NCBI RefSeq assembly: GCF_036417845.1 | Contig: NC_089981.1 | Location: 38,384,668 to 38,448,667, forward strand | DNA from: Apteryx mantelli | Taxonomy: Eukaryota; Chordata; Aves; Apterygiformes; Apterygidae | DNA length: 64,000 nt | Direction of reading: 5' to 3' | Part shown: positions 49,701 through 60,179 of the stretch, piece after piece | Position numbering within the stretch: the stretch's first letter is position 1 | Layout of the letters: every line of letters starts with the position of its first letter | Notes under the pieces: generated by a model | Seen by the model: the letters and a program-made list of their open reading frames with translations, nothing else | Databases searched by the model: none | Told to the model about the DNA's origin: nothing | Made by a program: the position numbers and the translations under genes

Positions 49701-51519
49701 TATTTGGAGGTTAAGTGCGGACGTGACCCTGGAAGGGAAGGGGAGGGGAGGGGGTTCAGACCGTGCCTCGCTCCACAAAGCACGTTGCCTGTGAAGTGCC
49801 CGGCACCCCCAAACCGGCTGCGCCCTGGGAATGTTTTGGAGGGCACAAAAGTTAATTAAATGTGATACATGAGTTGTCCATCGTTGGCTGGCTGAATTCA
49901 GCAGGATCTGGCAGTGCAGGGTCATTGCATGTTTTTTTTTTAGTAAAAAATAAAACTTCCCCAGCTAGCCTAAGTCATGAAAACAGAAGTGCATTCCCTG
50001 TGTATGCAGCATGATAGACAAGCAGGGAGACAAGCTTAGGGGACAGCTTCCTTGCTGAGAAACCATCCAGATTCGCCCCACAGACTGCTGTGTGCAAGGG
50101 GAACTGAGATCCCCGGGCCCCTGACAGAGCCTCCTAGCAGAGGAAGACAAAATAAAGACAAATGGTCAAGCAAACTGGAAAGATGGGCAGATATTTTGTG
50201 CAAAGGGATTACGTAAACACACAACTGTGCAACAACATGCCCTGTGATCTTTGGCACTGCTTTCCCTATAGGTCATACGGGAGAGATGCTGTACGGCTTC
50301 GTAGTGTGTTGGTTACGGCCGCGAGACCCTTCCAGTGCTTTGCAACCTGCTGGTGATGCTTCCCTAAATGCTGTAACGGGTAGGTACTACTGCTATTCAT
50401 GCTGCGTTAATGTGGTGGTAAACACTGAAGTTAGAGTTAATTTGAGTGCTCAAGTGAGCAGAAGACGATCTGAACCCCAGTTTACAGCATTCCCATTTCT
50501 CACTGTCCCATCCACTTCGGTCCAAGACAAGCTGTTTCTCCCTTGGAGCCATGGGTTGGCCTCACCTCTGGTATTTTCCAGTGGGCCCCAAGCTCCCGTC
50601 AGCCTCTTAGAAAGCAAGGAGTTGAATGGAGACTTTTTATTAGAAACAAAGCACAACACCGAAGTATTTTCACATGCAAGCAGTTCAGCTGAGCTGGGGG
50701 AGCGGGAGCTATTTACAGTGGGGCTGAGCGGTTGTACATCATGCGTGGACAGGCTGTCCTCGTGGCACAGCGCGTCCGATGAAGCCCTGGCAGCTCTGGC
50801 GGCTGCTGGCACCTCCCCCGAGCCTTCTCCCTTTAGGTGCTACTCGTGTGGGAGGAAACTCTGGCCACCATTTTGCAGCTCTGCTGAGATATTTTCTCTG
50901 GGTGGCTGCGTGCAGTGGGGGTGAGGTGCTGAGTTTTGGCCTGCCGAGGGTTAACTGCTGCTTACAGCAGCTGGAATTAGCTATCACTATGTCCCCTGCC
51001 ACCTCTGTGCCCCTTTTGGAGGGTCAAAACTTGAAAGTGAAAGGAAAGACATAAAGAGAGGAAGAAAAAGAAAAGCACGGTCTTGGTGGAGGAGGGGAGA
51101 CCCTATTTTCTTTAAAATTCTGATGTACAGCAAAAACATGCAGGCTGGGAAAAATAAGAATGAGGAAATGGGAGAAAGCTTCTCCTGTGGGATTAACTGC
51201 AAAGACTCTGGGACTTCAGGTCGGGAGCGCACGTTTTTAAACAACAGATATTCCAGGTACACATCGGTAATAATAATAATTGGTAATTAATAGTGGCACA
51301 CTGGTACTTCCCTGCTCCCCCTCCCCGGCGCCCCCAGTAAAATAATACCAACTAAGTCTCCTTGTACTGATATCCGTGTGTGTCTGTGTGTGGCCTAGCC
51401 CCATTCATCATTTGGCTCCCACTGCAGAACTCTCTCCATTTTTAAAATTATGCAGGATACACTGAAGAGACAATTTGGGTTTCCCCCACCTCTCCCTTGC
51501 CCTTGAAGAAAGCAAGCCC
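49701..51519. other. CCND1 proximal upstream region, 226-codon frame unexplained
   Basis: Moderate-GC DNA between the two promoter-like regions. An open frame of 226 codons runs 50244-50924 (+). An acceptor-like TTTCCCTATAG ends at 50271 and a donor-like GG|GTAGGT falls at 50380, delimiting a possible 108-bp exon. The translation matches no family I know. I report it only as a candidate non-coding or lineage-specific transcript. Confidence 0.45.
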
Positions 51520-51526
51520 TTGTCTC

Positions 51527-51540
51527 ATTTGCATTTGCAT
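51527..51540 (+). promoter_or_regulatory. Two overlapping octamer sites
   Basis: ATTTGCAT occurs at 51527-51534 and again at 51533-51540, overlapping by two bases. This is the exact POU-factor octamer in reverse orientation. The human promoter has an Oct-1 site; the tandem overlap here is distinctive. Confidence 0.75.
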
Positions 51541-51625
51541 TAAAACCCTGCTCTCTATAAGCTAAGCAAAGGGGAAGGACTTGAAGCCTATGGGATGGCT
51601 TTAGGGCTCTGCCCCTTGCTTTTGG

Positions 51626-51648
51626 CTCTCTCTCTCTCTCTCTCTCTC
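51626..51648. repeat. CT dinucleotide tract in promoter
   Basis: An uninterrupted CT run between the octamers and the TCF site. Polypurine/polypyrimidine promoter tracts can adopt H-DNA, but nothing more can be said from sequence. Confidence 0.9.
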
Positions 51649-51661
51649 ATTCTCTCTTGTG

Positions 51662-51669
51662 CTTTGATC
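51662..51669 (+). promoter_or_regulatory. TCF/LEF site CTTTGATC
   Basis: An exact match to the TCF/LEF motif through which beta-catenin acts on human CCND1, in the same position relative to the CRE. Confidence 0.8.
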
Positions 51670-51684
51670 TCTGCTTAACAACAG

Positions 51685-51692
51685 TAACGTCA
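51685..51692 (+). promoter_or_regulatory. CRE site TAACGTCA
   Basis: An exact match to the CRE that mediates ATF/CREB and AP-1 control of human CCND1. The surrounding AACAACAGTAACGTCACA is also shared. Confidence 0.85.
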
Positions 51693-51705
51693 CAGCGACC
51701 ATACA

Positions 51706-51716
51706 GGAGAGTTTTG
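51706..51716 (+). promoter_or_regulatory. NF-kB-like site GGAGAGTTTTG
   Basis: Corresponds to GGGGAGTTTTG of the human promoter with one substitution. Whether it still binds NF-kB is uncertain. Confidence 0.55.
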
Positions 51717-51740
51717 TTGGAAGTTAGAAAGTTTTGCAGC

Positions 51741-51882
51741 CTCCAGAGGGCTGTAGCGGCAGTAGCAGAAGCAGCATCCAAGGGACTCCTGGAAGGGGAA
51801 GAGAGCGAGCTAGCGCCCGCCTGCCCGCCCGCTGCCGCCGCCGTCGTCCTTGCGCGAGCCGCCCGGAGCCGAGGAGGCAGCC
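51741..51882 (+). other. CCND1: CCND1 5' untranslated region
   Basis: Purine-rich then GC-rich leader containing CAGAAGCAGCATCCAAGG and a GCCGCCGCCGTCGTCC segment. It has no upstream ATG and ends in GCAGCCATGG, a strong Kozak context. The left end is inferred from the distance to the CRE, not seen. Confidence 0.75.
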
Positions 51883-52080
51883 ATGGAGCATCAGCTGCTG
51901 TGCTGCGAGGTGGAGACCATCCGGCGGGCCTACCTGGATGCCAACCTCCTCAATGACAGGGTGCTGCAGACCATGCTCAAGGCCGAGGAGACCTGCTCGC
52001 CCTCCGTGTCCTACTTCAAGTGCGTGCAGAAAGAAATCTTGCCATATATGAGGAAAATGGTTGCCACTTGGATGCTGGAG
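51883..52080 (+). CDS. CCND1: Cyclin D1, exon 1 (codons 1-66)
   Basis: Cyclin D1 is the growth-factor-induced regulatory subunit of CDK4 and CDK6. The nuclear complex phosphorylates Rb and drives the G1/S transition. This exon encodes [15 protein letters not shown] through ATWMLE. The LLCCE at residues 5-9 is the LxCxE Rb-binding motif. The helix N-terminal to the cyclin box and the start of the box (about residues 55-66, with the RKMVATWM substrate-docking patch) are here. The ATG at 51883 was chosen because it starts the family-typical MEHQLL; an in-frame ATG 33 bp upstream lies in the leader region. The donor is GAG|GTTTGT at 52081. The block length of 198 nt equals mammalian CCND1, and the residues exclude CCND2 and CCND3. 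Confidence 0.98.
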
Positions 52081-53817
52081 GTTTGTATGTTTCGGCGATT
52101 TCTTTGCAAGCTTCGGCACTGAAATGAATTAAGGCTGCGAGCTGCTCCCCCCTCTCCTGCCACTCGCGGCTCCCCCCTCCCCCGAAATAACTTCTCCGGC
52201 ACGGCACACGTTGCTCTGGCTTTGGGGGCTCCCGCGTGTAATGACGGGATTGGGGTCGATTTTATTATTATTACTATAATTATTACTCCTTTTTTTTTCT
52301 GGTGTAAAAATGAAGCTGCTGCTGTGGAGGGAAGGCTAGTGGCACCCCCCCCCCGCGCGCACGCAGACACACACGGACACGCACACATCTCTCCCAAACT
52401 GCAGGATCTGGGGGTGCCCTGGCACCTTTTCCGGCTTTCGGGCCAATGCGGTGCCAGTGCAAGGGGAGTGTGGAGAAATCTCGTTTGGAAAATGTCCCCC
52501 TTTGAGCCTCCCTGCCTGGGCGCCTTGGCTGGGAACGGCCACATCGCTGGAGCCCCCGGCTCCCCAGTCCGGGGCCATAGGGAAATCCTGCCAGTTATTT
52601 TTCTGGGGATTTTATTTTAAATTAATATCCTTGTACACGTATGCAAGTGCTGCCCGTGCCAGTATTATGCGCCATCTTTGTTCTTTTATTGCAAAGCAAA
52701 AGTGTTTATTAATCAGGAGAAAATTAGAAAGTCCCGGGGAGCAAGCCAAGGGTGTGGGGGGAGGAGCGGGCAGGGGCCGGGGCAGAAAGTCGGGGCTGGG
52801 GGTCCCCGCCGGGGCTCTGGGCAGGGGGACACCCGGAGGGGCCCTGGCATTTCTGGGGGGAACTGCAGGGTGAAAGTTTCTTTGTTCAGCGCGAAGAGAG
52901 GCTCGAGCTGTGGTCACCCCTCAAAGGCATGCTTGTGCTGCGGCAGCGCTCTGCAAGGTCGCCTGGGAAAAGCGAGTGGGAAAGGCCCTCTTCCCCTGGC
53001 AGGACAGTTTGGGGGGGACACCCAGCGGGAGCCCCAGAAACTGGGCTATATTTTCATGCCTTTTCGGAAGCCCTGGGCGCCTGCGACCTATTTTTAATTA
53101 ATTTTTGAAAGCGCAGCGCCCTGCCTTGCTCTGGGAAATGTCGCGCCTCGCTGTGCTGCAGGGCGAGAGAGGGACTCGGTGAATTTCACTTCGGGGTGCC
53201 CCCCTCGAGCCCCCCAGCCGGGCCCTCGCCGCGGGGCTCGGTAAAGGACCCCTGCAGCGTCATTTTCAACCTTTTTTGGGGGCTCGAATGATTTTTTAAA
53301 TATTTTTAAATATTTTTTGAAAAGATGACGTCTGGGGAAATGAGGCTGGACGCCACCTTTGTGTCTCGACCAGAGAGGGGAATCGGCAGCACAACGGCAA
53401 ATTAGATTTAAAAAAAAAAAAGGCCAAATAAATCCGGGGCAAGCCCAGCTCTGCACCCACATTCCCAGGCACAGGGGCTTACTTTTTCCCTTTTTTTCCC
53501 TTTTTCTTTTCTGTTCTAGGGGCTGAGAAGATGGGGACAGATCTCTTCTATTCCCCCCCCCCTTTTTTTTTTAACCATGAATCGCCTGCGGATTTCTAAC
53601 GCCACATTTCTCCCCCCTTTGTCACTCGTGACTTTCATTTTCTTTGATGCCTCTGTTTTTTCCTTATTTATACGTTTTTTCTCAGCTGCATTTTTCCCTT
53701 CTCCTTCAACCTTGCTCTGCAAAGTCTGTGGGGGAGGAGGGAAGGAAAGGGCAGCAGGACAAAACTGGCTTTTGCCTATATTAAATTATTATTCAACGAT
53801 CTCTCTCCCTCTTCCAG
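52081..53817 (+). other. CCND1: CCND1 intron 1
   Basis: A GT-AG intron of 1737 bp. The 5' third is still GC-rich and part of the CCND1 CpG island. It includes a TTATTATTATTA tract near 52261, a C-run followed by a CA-rich stretch around 52345-52388, and an AT-rich TTTAAATATTTTTAAATA segment near 53295. The acceptor is CTCTTCCAG at 53817. No additional exon is evident; the overlapping frames of up to 177 codons are composition effects. Confidence 0.9.
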
Positions 53818-54033
53818 GTTTGTGAGGAGCAGAAGTGCGAAGAGGAAGTTTTTCCCTTGGCTATGAATTATTTGGACAGATTTTTGTCGCTTGAACCCCT
53901 CAAGAAAAGCCGACTGCAATTGCTCGGAGCTACCTGCATGTTTGTGGCTTCAAAAATGAAGGAAACTATTCCTCTGACCGCAGAAAAACTGTGCATTTAT
54001 ACCGATAACTCCATTAGACCCGACGAATTACTG
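53818..54033 (+). CDS. CCND1: Cyclin D1, exon 2 (codons 67-138)
   Basis: Encodes most of the first cyclin fold, from [20 protein letters not shown] to [25 protein letters not shown] is the hallmark cyclin-box helix. K112, in FVASKMKE, is the conserved lysine needed for CDK binding and activation, and the acidic counterpart E141 follows in the next exon. The 216-nt length is standard and keeps phase 0 at both ends. The acceptor AG is at 53816-53817 and the donor is CTG|GTAATT. Beyond the donor the frame stays open into intron 2 up to a TAA at 54469, so intron retention would give a C-terminally altered protein. Confidence 0.98.
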
Positions 54034-54588
54034 GTAATTTCACGTTTAATCACCTCAGGAAAAACCAAAACCCGACAGGAGGCCCCCAAACGCAGAGCCC
54101 GGCGGGAGGGGCTGCCCCGGGCCGCGGGCGCTGTAACCGCGCGGACGGCGGGGCCGGGGGCCGCAGCCCCGCGCCCGGCCGCCGCCGCGGGCCCGGCGGG
54201 ACGCGAGGCGCGGGCGCCCCCTGGCGGCCCCGCGGGGCGCGGCGGCGGGCGCCTCCCGGCAGCACGGCCGGGCGGCGGCGGGCGGCCGCCCGCCTCCCCG
54301 CGGCGCCCCCGCTCCCCTGCCCGGCGGCTGGCCCTCTGCGGCGCCCCGCGTCAGCCCCGGCCGGGCCCCGCCGCTCGTAGCGTCTGCGGTGCGGAGAGCC
54401 GTGCACCGAGGTGGTGCCGCGCTGCGGGAGGATTCCCCCATCCCGGGCAAGCGGGCTCAGCTCAGCGTTAACTCGCCCAGATGCAGTTACTGCATGTCCA
54501 GCTGTGTATGAGTGGAGCTAACCACATTTTCCCTCTTCTTCTTCCTGTTCTCTTCTTCTTCCCCCTTTCCTCCCTTTTGTTTTTGCAG
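54034..54588 (+). other. CCND1: CCND1 intron 2 with internal GC-rich island
   Basis: A short GT-AG intron of 555 bp. Roughly 54085-54460 is extremely GC- and CpG-rich, whereas the flanking exons are of moderate composition. It then changes to a long pyrimidine tract (about 54529-54588) before TTTTTGCAG. The frame from exon 2 is open for 145 codons in the intron, which reflects the lack of AT-rich stop codons rather than coding. Confidence 0.9.
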
Positions 54589-54748
54589 CAAATGGAGCTG
54601 CTTCTGGTGAATAAGCTGAAATGGAATCTGGCTGCAATGACCCCCCATGATTTCATTGAACATTTCCTAACTAAAATGCCTCTGGCAGAGGACACCAAGC
54701 AGATCATCCGTAAACACGCTCAGACTTTTGTGGCTCTCTGCGCTACAG
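54589..54748 (+). CDS. CCND1: Cyclin D1, exon 3 (codons 139-192, first base)
   Basis: Encodes [20 protein letters not shown] to [13 protein letters not shown], the end of the first cyclin box and the beginning of the second. T156, in AMTPHD, is in its conserved place. The 160-nt length equals mammalian CCND1 and leaves phase 1, so codon 192 (Asp) is split between exons 3 and 4. The acceptor is TTTTTGCAG and the donor is ACAG|GTATGA. Confidence 0.98.
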
Positions 54749-57700
54749 GTATGAGCCCTGCACATGAAACAAGGCGTGTTGCTCCCCTACACAAACCTAC
54801 ACCCCAGCTTGTAAGGCTTCCCGTAGCTATGGGCTAAAGTGAGTTCACAGAGCTGTGGGGAGGTAGTTTAAGCCCCGATTATTGCCCCCATTTGTTTGCA
54901 GAAGGTGGATTACGTTGCAGAGGTAAGTTTTTCAGAAGATATTTTTCTTCTGAGTTGAATAAGCATAATCTTGTTGTCTGGAAGGGCAGAAGTGCCCCTT
55001 CTTGGTAGCTTAGCAATTGAGTTTGCAGCTCAGAGTGGCGTGATTTCTTCACCTCTGTATATCAGGTTTTATGTGGGGCTGCAAAAGACTTACTGCCCAT
55101 ATGGGGAATCCCTCTGTGTGGATTCATTCTTAAGACAGTTTTTAAAGGCACAGAGAGAGAGAGTTAGCTTGTGAATAGCTCTGCGTGGGGGTTTTAAAAC
55201 TTCCCTCTTCAAGTTGCCTCTTCCCCCCTCCTCTGTGGCTGGTGGATTGGAGGAGGGCCACGCAGCACAGAGGCTTTCCTGGCACAGGACTGAGTCTCTG
55301 CCATCTGCACCCTTCTGACCACGTGCTGCGCTGAAGCCATGTGCAGGGGCGGCCTCCAGAGGAGCCAAAGACACCGACTGTTCGCTAGGCCAGGTTTGCA
55401 GAGGCCTGATCTTTGGTTTCAAGGGCACTGTGTGCGTGCGCGCTTTCTTTGAAGCTCCATGTTTGCATGTGGAGTGTGTGCGTGTATGTATTTGTACATG
55501 TACTGGTGTTACCCACTGAACCCTAATGAGTGGGAAGGAAAAAAGTTTAGAAGAGTCTTTCTGTTCTCCAGATCTTACTGTTCCCACAGGACGGAATGGA
55601 GGAGGGGGGACAAAGGAAGTTCTAAAGGGAAGATACCCTGTTTGAACAAAATGTATTCAATGCATTTTCTTTTAGTATGACAAGACAAATCCAGGAATGG
55701 CAAAAGAATAAGAAAAAGCAGCCAAGGCAAATTTCTTTAGCAGTAGTATGTAAAGAGGAATGCCAGGCACCCTGTTAACACTGATAAATTTACTGTAAAG
55801 GAGATACAGTGCTTTATTAAATGTTAATATTCAGTAGCACTGTACTAAAAAAGAGACCAAATGTGCATTTGGACTTGAGAAAAGGTGCCCACACTTGAAA
55901 ACCTTGGTGGGATGTGTGTAGTCAATGAATGAAAAAAAAAAAGTTTTATAGTTTATTTTCAGAGAAATGGATTTTGTCAAAAGATTCAAGAAAGATTGCA
56001 GGCACTTAAAAAAGAAGAAAATGTTGTTTTCACAGAGTCAGCCCTATTGCAAGGTCTAAAGATAGAACAAACCATAAAAGAGAAATTTATAAACAGTGGC
56101 ATTGCTTTTCATCTTAGGCCTAACATCAGAATAACAGGCAGTTCGTAAGTCAGCTCGCCTGGAATAACGCTCAGTGTTCTGAGTGATACAACATTCAAAC
56201 AGCTTTCAAAATACCTGCACCAACATTTTGGGAAAATCAGACATATTCTCCATGACAGATTGAACCAAGTAAGGCTGCTGGGACTCCGAATATGTGATTT
56301 GCTATGTTTGAAGCTACCTCAGTTGTTAACTAAAAAGAACAGCTACCTGGCCTCCCCTTTGGATTTGGGGATGTTTAACCTAGGTTGTTGTGTTGGCAAT
56401 GACAGGGATGAAAACAAGAGTAGTTCAAAGGTTGGAGACTTGCTAAGAGTCCAGTACTTTGATCTACTGTCGGTGTTGTTATGTTTCTTTTAGGAAGCAC
56501 ATCCAGAGCCTTTTTTTAACACTGCTACACACCACAGCTGGAGAACGGATCAGTAAATGGGACCCATGTTCTGGGAATTTTACTTAGCTTTAAAACAACA
56601 GTGCTGAGCTCACCAGAATTGGGACCCTCGTCAGCTCCCTACTGAAGTTGTTGGGAATATTGCCCGGAGATACAGCGTTCAGGAAGGCTGCCACTAGGCT
56701 CTATATTTTTATTGTTTCTTTGGCTGTCAGGATTTTCTGTACGTCTTGCTTTCCTCATGACCTCTTTGTTGGGTAGTGAAGATAACGTGTGGCTAAGTAG
56801 CACCTGGACTTTGCTTTGCTGTTGCTGGGTTGTGTTGCATTTCCCCTTGCCAGAATGAACCTAGATGGACTGCAAATGCATTGTGCTTGCCTGGATGTTG
56901 TGGGGCCCAAACCAAAGTCCACTGAAAACACCGTAAAACTCATTTAAGTGGCCTCAGGAGCAAGTGCAGTATATTCGTTGCTTGAATACAGCCTGTGTCC
57001 TCTGCTAAAGGAAGGTGTGATAAGAAGACGCGGCAAAATAATGCTTGAATAGAAAATCTCGGCCAGTTGGCTTAACAAGGTGAAGGCTGGGGAAGTGCTT
57101 GGAGATGTGTGCGTGTATGCGCGTTTGTTCCAGAAAGAGAAGGTTACATTGCAAGGTGAAGTTGAGGGGAATTCCTTCTAAGCTCCCTCTTCAGCTGTCT
57201 GCCTAATACAAGTGGATTTGTCTGATTTGGTTTAGTTTTGAAAAATATATTTTCACCAGAGGATGTCTTTGTGCTGTGGTAGGTTAGGGAGAAAAAGAAA
57301 AAAAAATTACCAGGGGTTGTTTGAAGTTAACACATAATTGAGTTTAATGAATGAGGCTTTGGCATGGCCAAGCAAGGCAGGGAGAGCTCAAAAGGAAACA
57401 GGCCTCTTTTGGCCCAAGTTAAAACCAGTGCTGAGGGAGAGCTGCAGCTCTATACAAGCATAACAATGAATAGCAACAAATATTGGAGCTTCAGCATTTC
57501 ATTATGTTCCTCTGGTTATCAAAACATACCAGGCTCCTTTTATATTATTATTATTGCTATTGTTGTTGCTTTCTCCTTTCGGATGGAGAAAGACCTCCCT
57601 TTGAAACAACTGTGCTACAATTCTCCTATTCTCTGGCCTTTATAAAATTGGGAGTCTCAAGGTATGTGACCAGTTGGAACCTGTTGCATCTTGCAGCAAG

Positions 57701-57890
57701 TGATTTATGTTCGCAGTTTTGATTTGCCTCAATGAAAAGATTTTCATTCATAGCCCCCAGCTCTCCAGACGGATGGAATTGCTGCTCCATTTAAAAAGGA
57801 AAAGGGGTGACTCGCCTTGTTAGGAATTTTTTTTAAAGCGCTGCAGCGCCTATATGCCTGCTTTGTCCTCCCTTCAGGGTGGCTGGCATT

Positions 57891-57935
57891 CTTCTCTCTC
57901 CTCCCCCTCCTCTCTCTCTCTCTCTCTCTCTTTTT
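57891..57935. repeat. CT-rich microsatellite in intron 3
   Basis: A polypyrimidine tract, uninterrupted CT from about 57909 to 57931. A simple repeat, the second CT tract in this gene after the promoter one. Confidence 0.9.
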
Positions 57936-57999
57936 AACAACGCTGAAGTTGTTTATTCTTTTTGGATGAAGTCTCAGATAGGCTACTGGGGATGTGTGC

Positions 58000-58330
58000 T
58001 TCAATTGATGGGGCCCCCTACCCCATTGTGGCTGTGTCAGGTCTAATTCATCTCACCGAAGCCCCCTTGTTCCTGAGCGCTCAATAGCGCAAGATGAGGC
58101 GATGGAGGCTGACAATGATGCCACACTCTTCACTTGGGGGCATCCAATTACAGGCGAGAGGGGCCCCCTGATTAATATGCTGAAATTAGTGGCCTCTGCC
58201 ACAAATAATTCCTTGTCGAGTTGCAACAAAAAGGCAGTCCATGCTGCTTGTCTAGAGTGGTTATAGGGACAGACACAAACTGGTCATTTAAACTTCATTA
58301 TCACTTTTCCACCTTGGAAAGAATGAGGGT
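58000..58330. promoter_or_regulatory. Candidate conserved enhancer in intron 3
   Basis: Unique, balanced-composition sequence in an AT-rich intron, with CATCCAATTACAGG, CTGATTAATATGCTG and CACAAATAATTCC (homeodomain-like). GGGGCCCCCT occurs exactly twice, at 58010-58019 and 58160-58169, 150 bp apart. There is no repeat signature. The enhancer role is inferred from appearance and needs alignment. Confidence 0.35.
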
Positions 58331-59354
58331 GTGACTATGAATTCATGTTCTTGTTTACTGCTCTATTTAAATGAAAAACACAAATATTAATCCTAAACAT
58401 GATCCTGTCAGGACAGACTCATTTAACTGACACATTTTGATCATATTCTGCGTGTGGAAATCAATAAGTACTGGCGCAAACTTGCTGTCACTGTACCCCT
58501 CTGAACGACTGAATCTTGGTGAAATTCATCTTTGCCCACAGAAACACCTTATTTCTGAAGTCTACCTGCAACTATGTATCAGTATTTCAGTTCGGGGACT
58601 ATCTTTGGAAGGGATGTATTGTCAGTAACCAAACTGAACTATTTGATTATCTGGAAAGACAGAAGTTTGCTAGGAGGTGTGCGTGTTTGTATGTGTCAGG
58701 AAATGGGATTAGGAAAAGGGGAAAAGTGGAATTAGTTTTACACATGCTAACAAAGATGAGATGACCTTAGATACAGTTTGGCTTTTTGTCGACTCCATCA
58801 CAAAAAATTTGGCCACAACTAATCGTATCAGCTTAATTTTGGAGGTTCATGGAACGCTGGATGAAATGCCCTTTTGAAGGTGGGGTATTGGTCTGGGCTA
58901 CAATGGACTGTCAGAGATATATGAATAGATTTAGAGAGAGGACTTTCACAGAGTCCTGAAGGTCTTTAGTTTCACTGGTAAAACATTTACACAAAAGTTA
59001 TTTTATCATAATAAAGGAGATGCATGATTTAATACTTTTAACTGTTCCACTGAGCCCTCTAAGCTATCCATTCCTTTGATTTCATTCAAGAGTTTGACAG
59101 ATGGTTTATATTTTTTCAACCCAGAGGAAGTTGTATTCTGATAAAAGCTGAAGGAATGTATCTCAGGTTCTTGTGTATAATGTGGCATTTCCCCTTTCTC
59201 CTTCACAAAATTAGACATTTACTCGTGCCACTTATTTGCTTTGTTTCTGATTCTTCTCCAAGGTGTACGCTGCCCTGGATCAAACGCATTCTTGTTTAGC
59301 AGAAAGAGCCTTAGCATTAAAATGTGGATTATTCTTATTAAGAAGAAAAAAAAA

Positions 59355-59640
59355 GGCTAAAAGGCAGAGATAGCCCCTTAAGGAATCATGGGAGTGGCTT
59401 TGTGGAGAGACCTACAGCAATGCAGTCTGGAAGGGGGCCCAGCCTCTTGTCAGCATGGTGTCACATCAGAATGTAACTGATTGTCCGCCAATTCTTGGGA
59501 CCCCCGTCACTTAGTTATGCCACATTTACATTAAATCCCTGTTGCCAGGATGGATGGCAGCCACTGACAAGAGACAAAGCATTTTTAAGATGAAACCTTA
59601 ATTTAAATATGGATTATCTGCCTCCTGACGGGGTTAAGCA
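59355..59640. promoter_or_regulatory. Second candidate conserved element in intron 3
   Basis: Non-repetitive block with GGTGTCACATCAGAATGTAA, CCGCCAATTCTTGGG and CTGTTGCCAGGATGGATGGC, the latter resembling an RFX X-box-like near palindrome. No open frame or repeat. Function is inferred only. Confidence 0.3.
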
Positions 59641-60179
59641 GTCTTTCTCTTTCTTTTTTTCTTTTTGTTGATGTTGTTGTTCATTAAAGTTATATTCCTT
59701 TTAATGTCAGTGTAAAGGTTTCTGCTTTAAAGGGCCCAGAGACTTCTTATTACAGTGCACCTAGGATCTGACCATGCTAAACACTTAAACACTTAAGAAT
59801 GTGAACAGGTTTTCTCAGATGTATAGTGCTGTTGACCCAAAAGACATTATTCATACGAGTAAAGTATTTAAACATTTGAAGAATGGGGGCCCTGCTATGA
59901 TAAAAATATCTCAAAGTGATGAATGGTCTCCCAGGCTTACTGCTAAGAAGGGCTACTCACTCAAGTACAGTTGCTTCTGTGGATAAGTGTTTACAGGTTT
60001 GGGCCTCTAACAGTTTACAGCAGGAGGCACCTTTCTATTCATAATTTCCCTACCTTTTCAGATGCAATAGTTGGCAACTGAAGCCAGCCCATGCTGACAG
60101 AAGAGACTGTATGTGTATGGGAAGGCTTGTCCTAAGAAATCATTTTGATCTTTTTTTCCCCTCTTTTTTCTTCATACAG

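Larger units (their letters stand above)
51520..51740 (+). promoter_or_regulatory. CCND1: CCND1 core promoter
   Basis: The order of elements equals that known for the human CCND1 promoter: octamer region, pyrimidine tract, CTTTGATC (TCF/LEF), TAACGTCA (CRE), GGAGAGTTTTG (NF-kB-like), then CAGCCTCCAGAGGGCTGT at the start of transcription. The CRE of the human gene lies about 52 bp upstream of the start site, which puts the start near 51740 here. A TATA-like CTATAAGC at 51554-51561 is too far upstream to be the main TATA box, consistent with the TATA-less human promoter. Confidence 0.85.
54749..60179 (+). other. CCND1: CCND1 intron 3, 5.4 kb
   Basis: A GT-AG intron without exon-like content. 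Noteworthy parts are a CT tract (57891-57935) and two unique-sequence blocks rich in homeodomain-type motifs (58000-58330 and 59355-59640), reported as findings. The acceptor is TTCATACAG at 60179, preceded by a TTTTTTTCCCCTCTTTTTTC tract. Confidence 0.9.

Noticed and set aside
51554..51561. CTATAAGC as the CCND1 TATA box
   Set aside because: It lies about 180 bp upstream of the inferred start site, and CCND1 promoters are TATA-less in mammals.
53857..54471. 204-codon frame taken as a separate gene
   Set aside because: It is exon 2 of CCND1 running through the donor site into the GC-rich intron 2.
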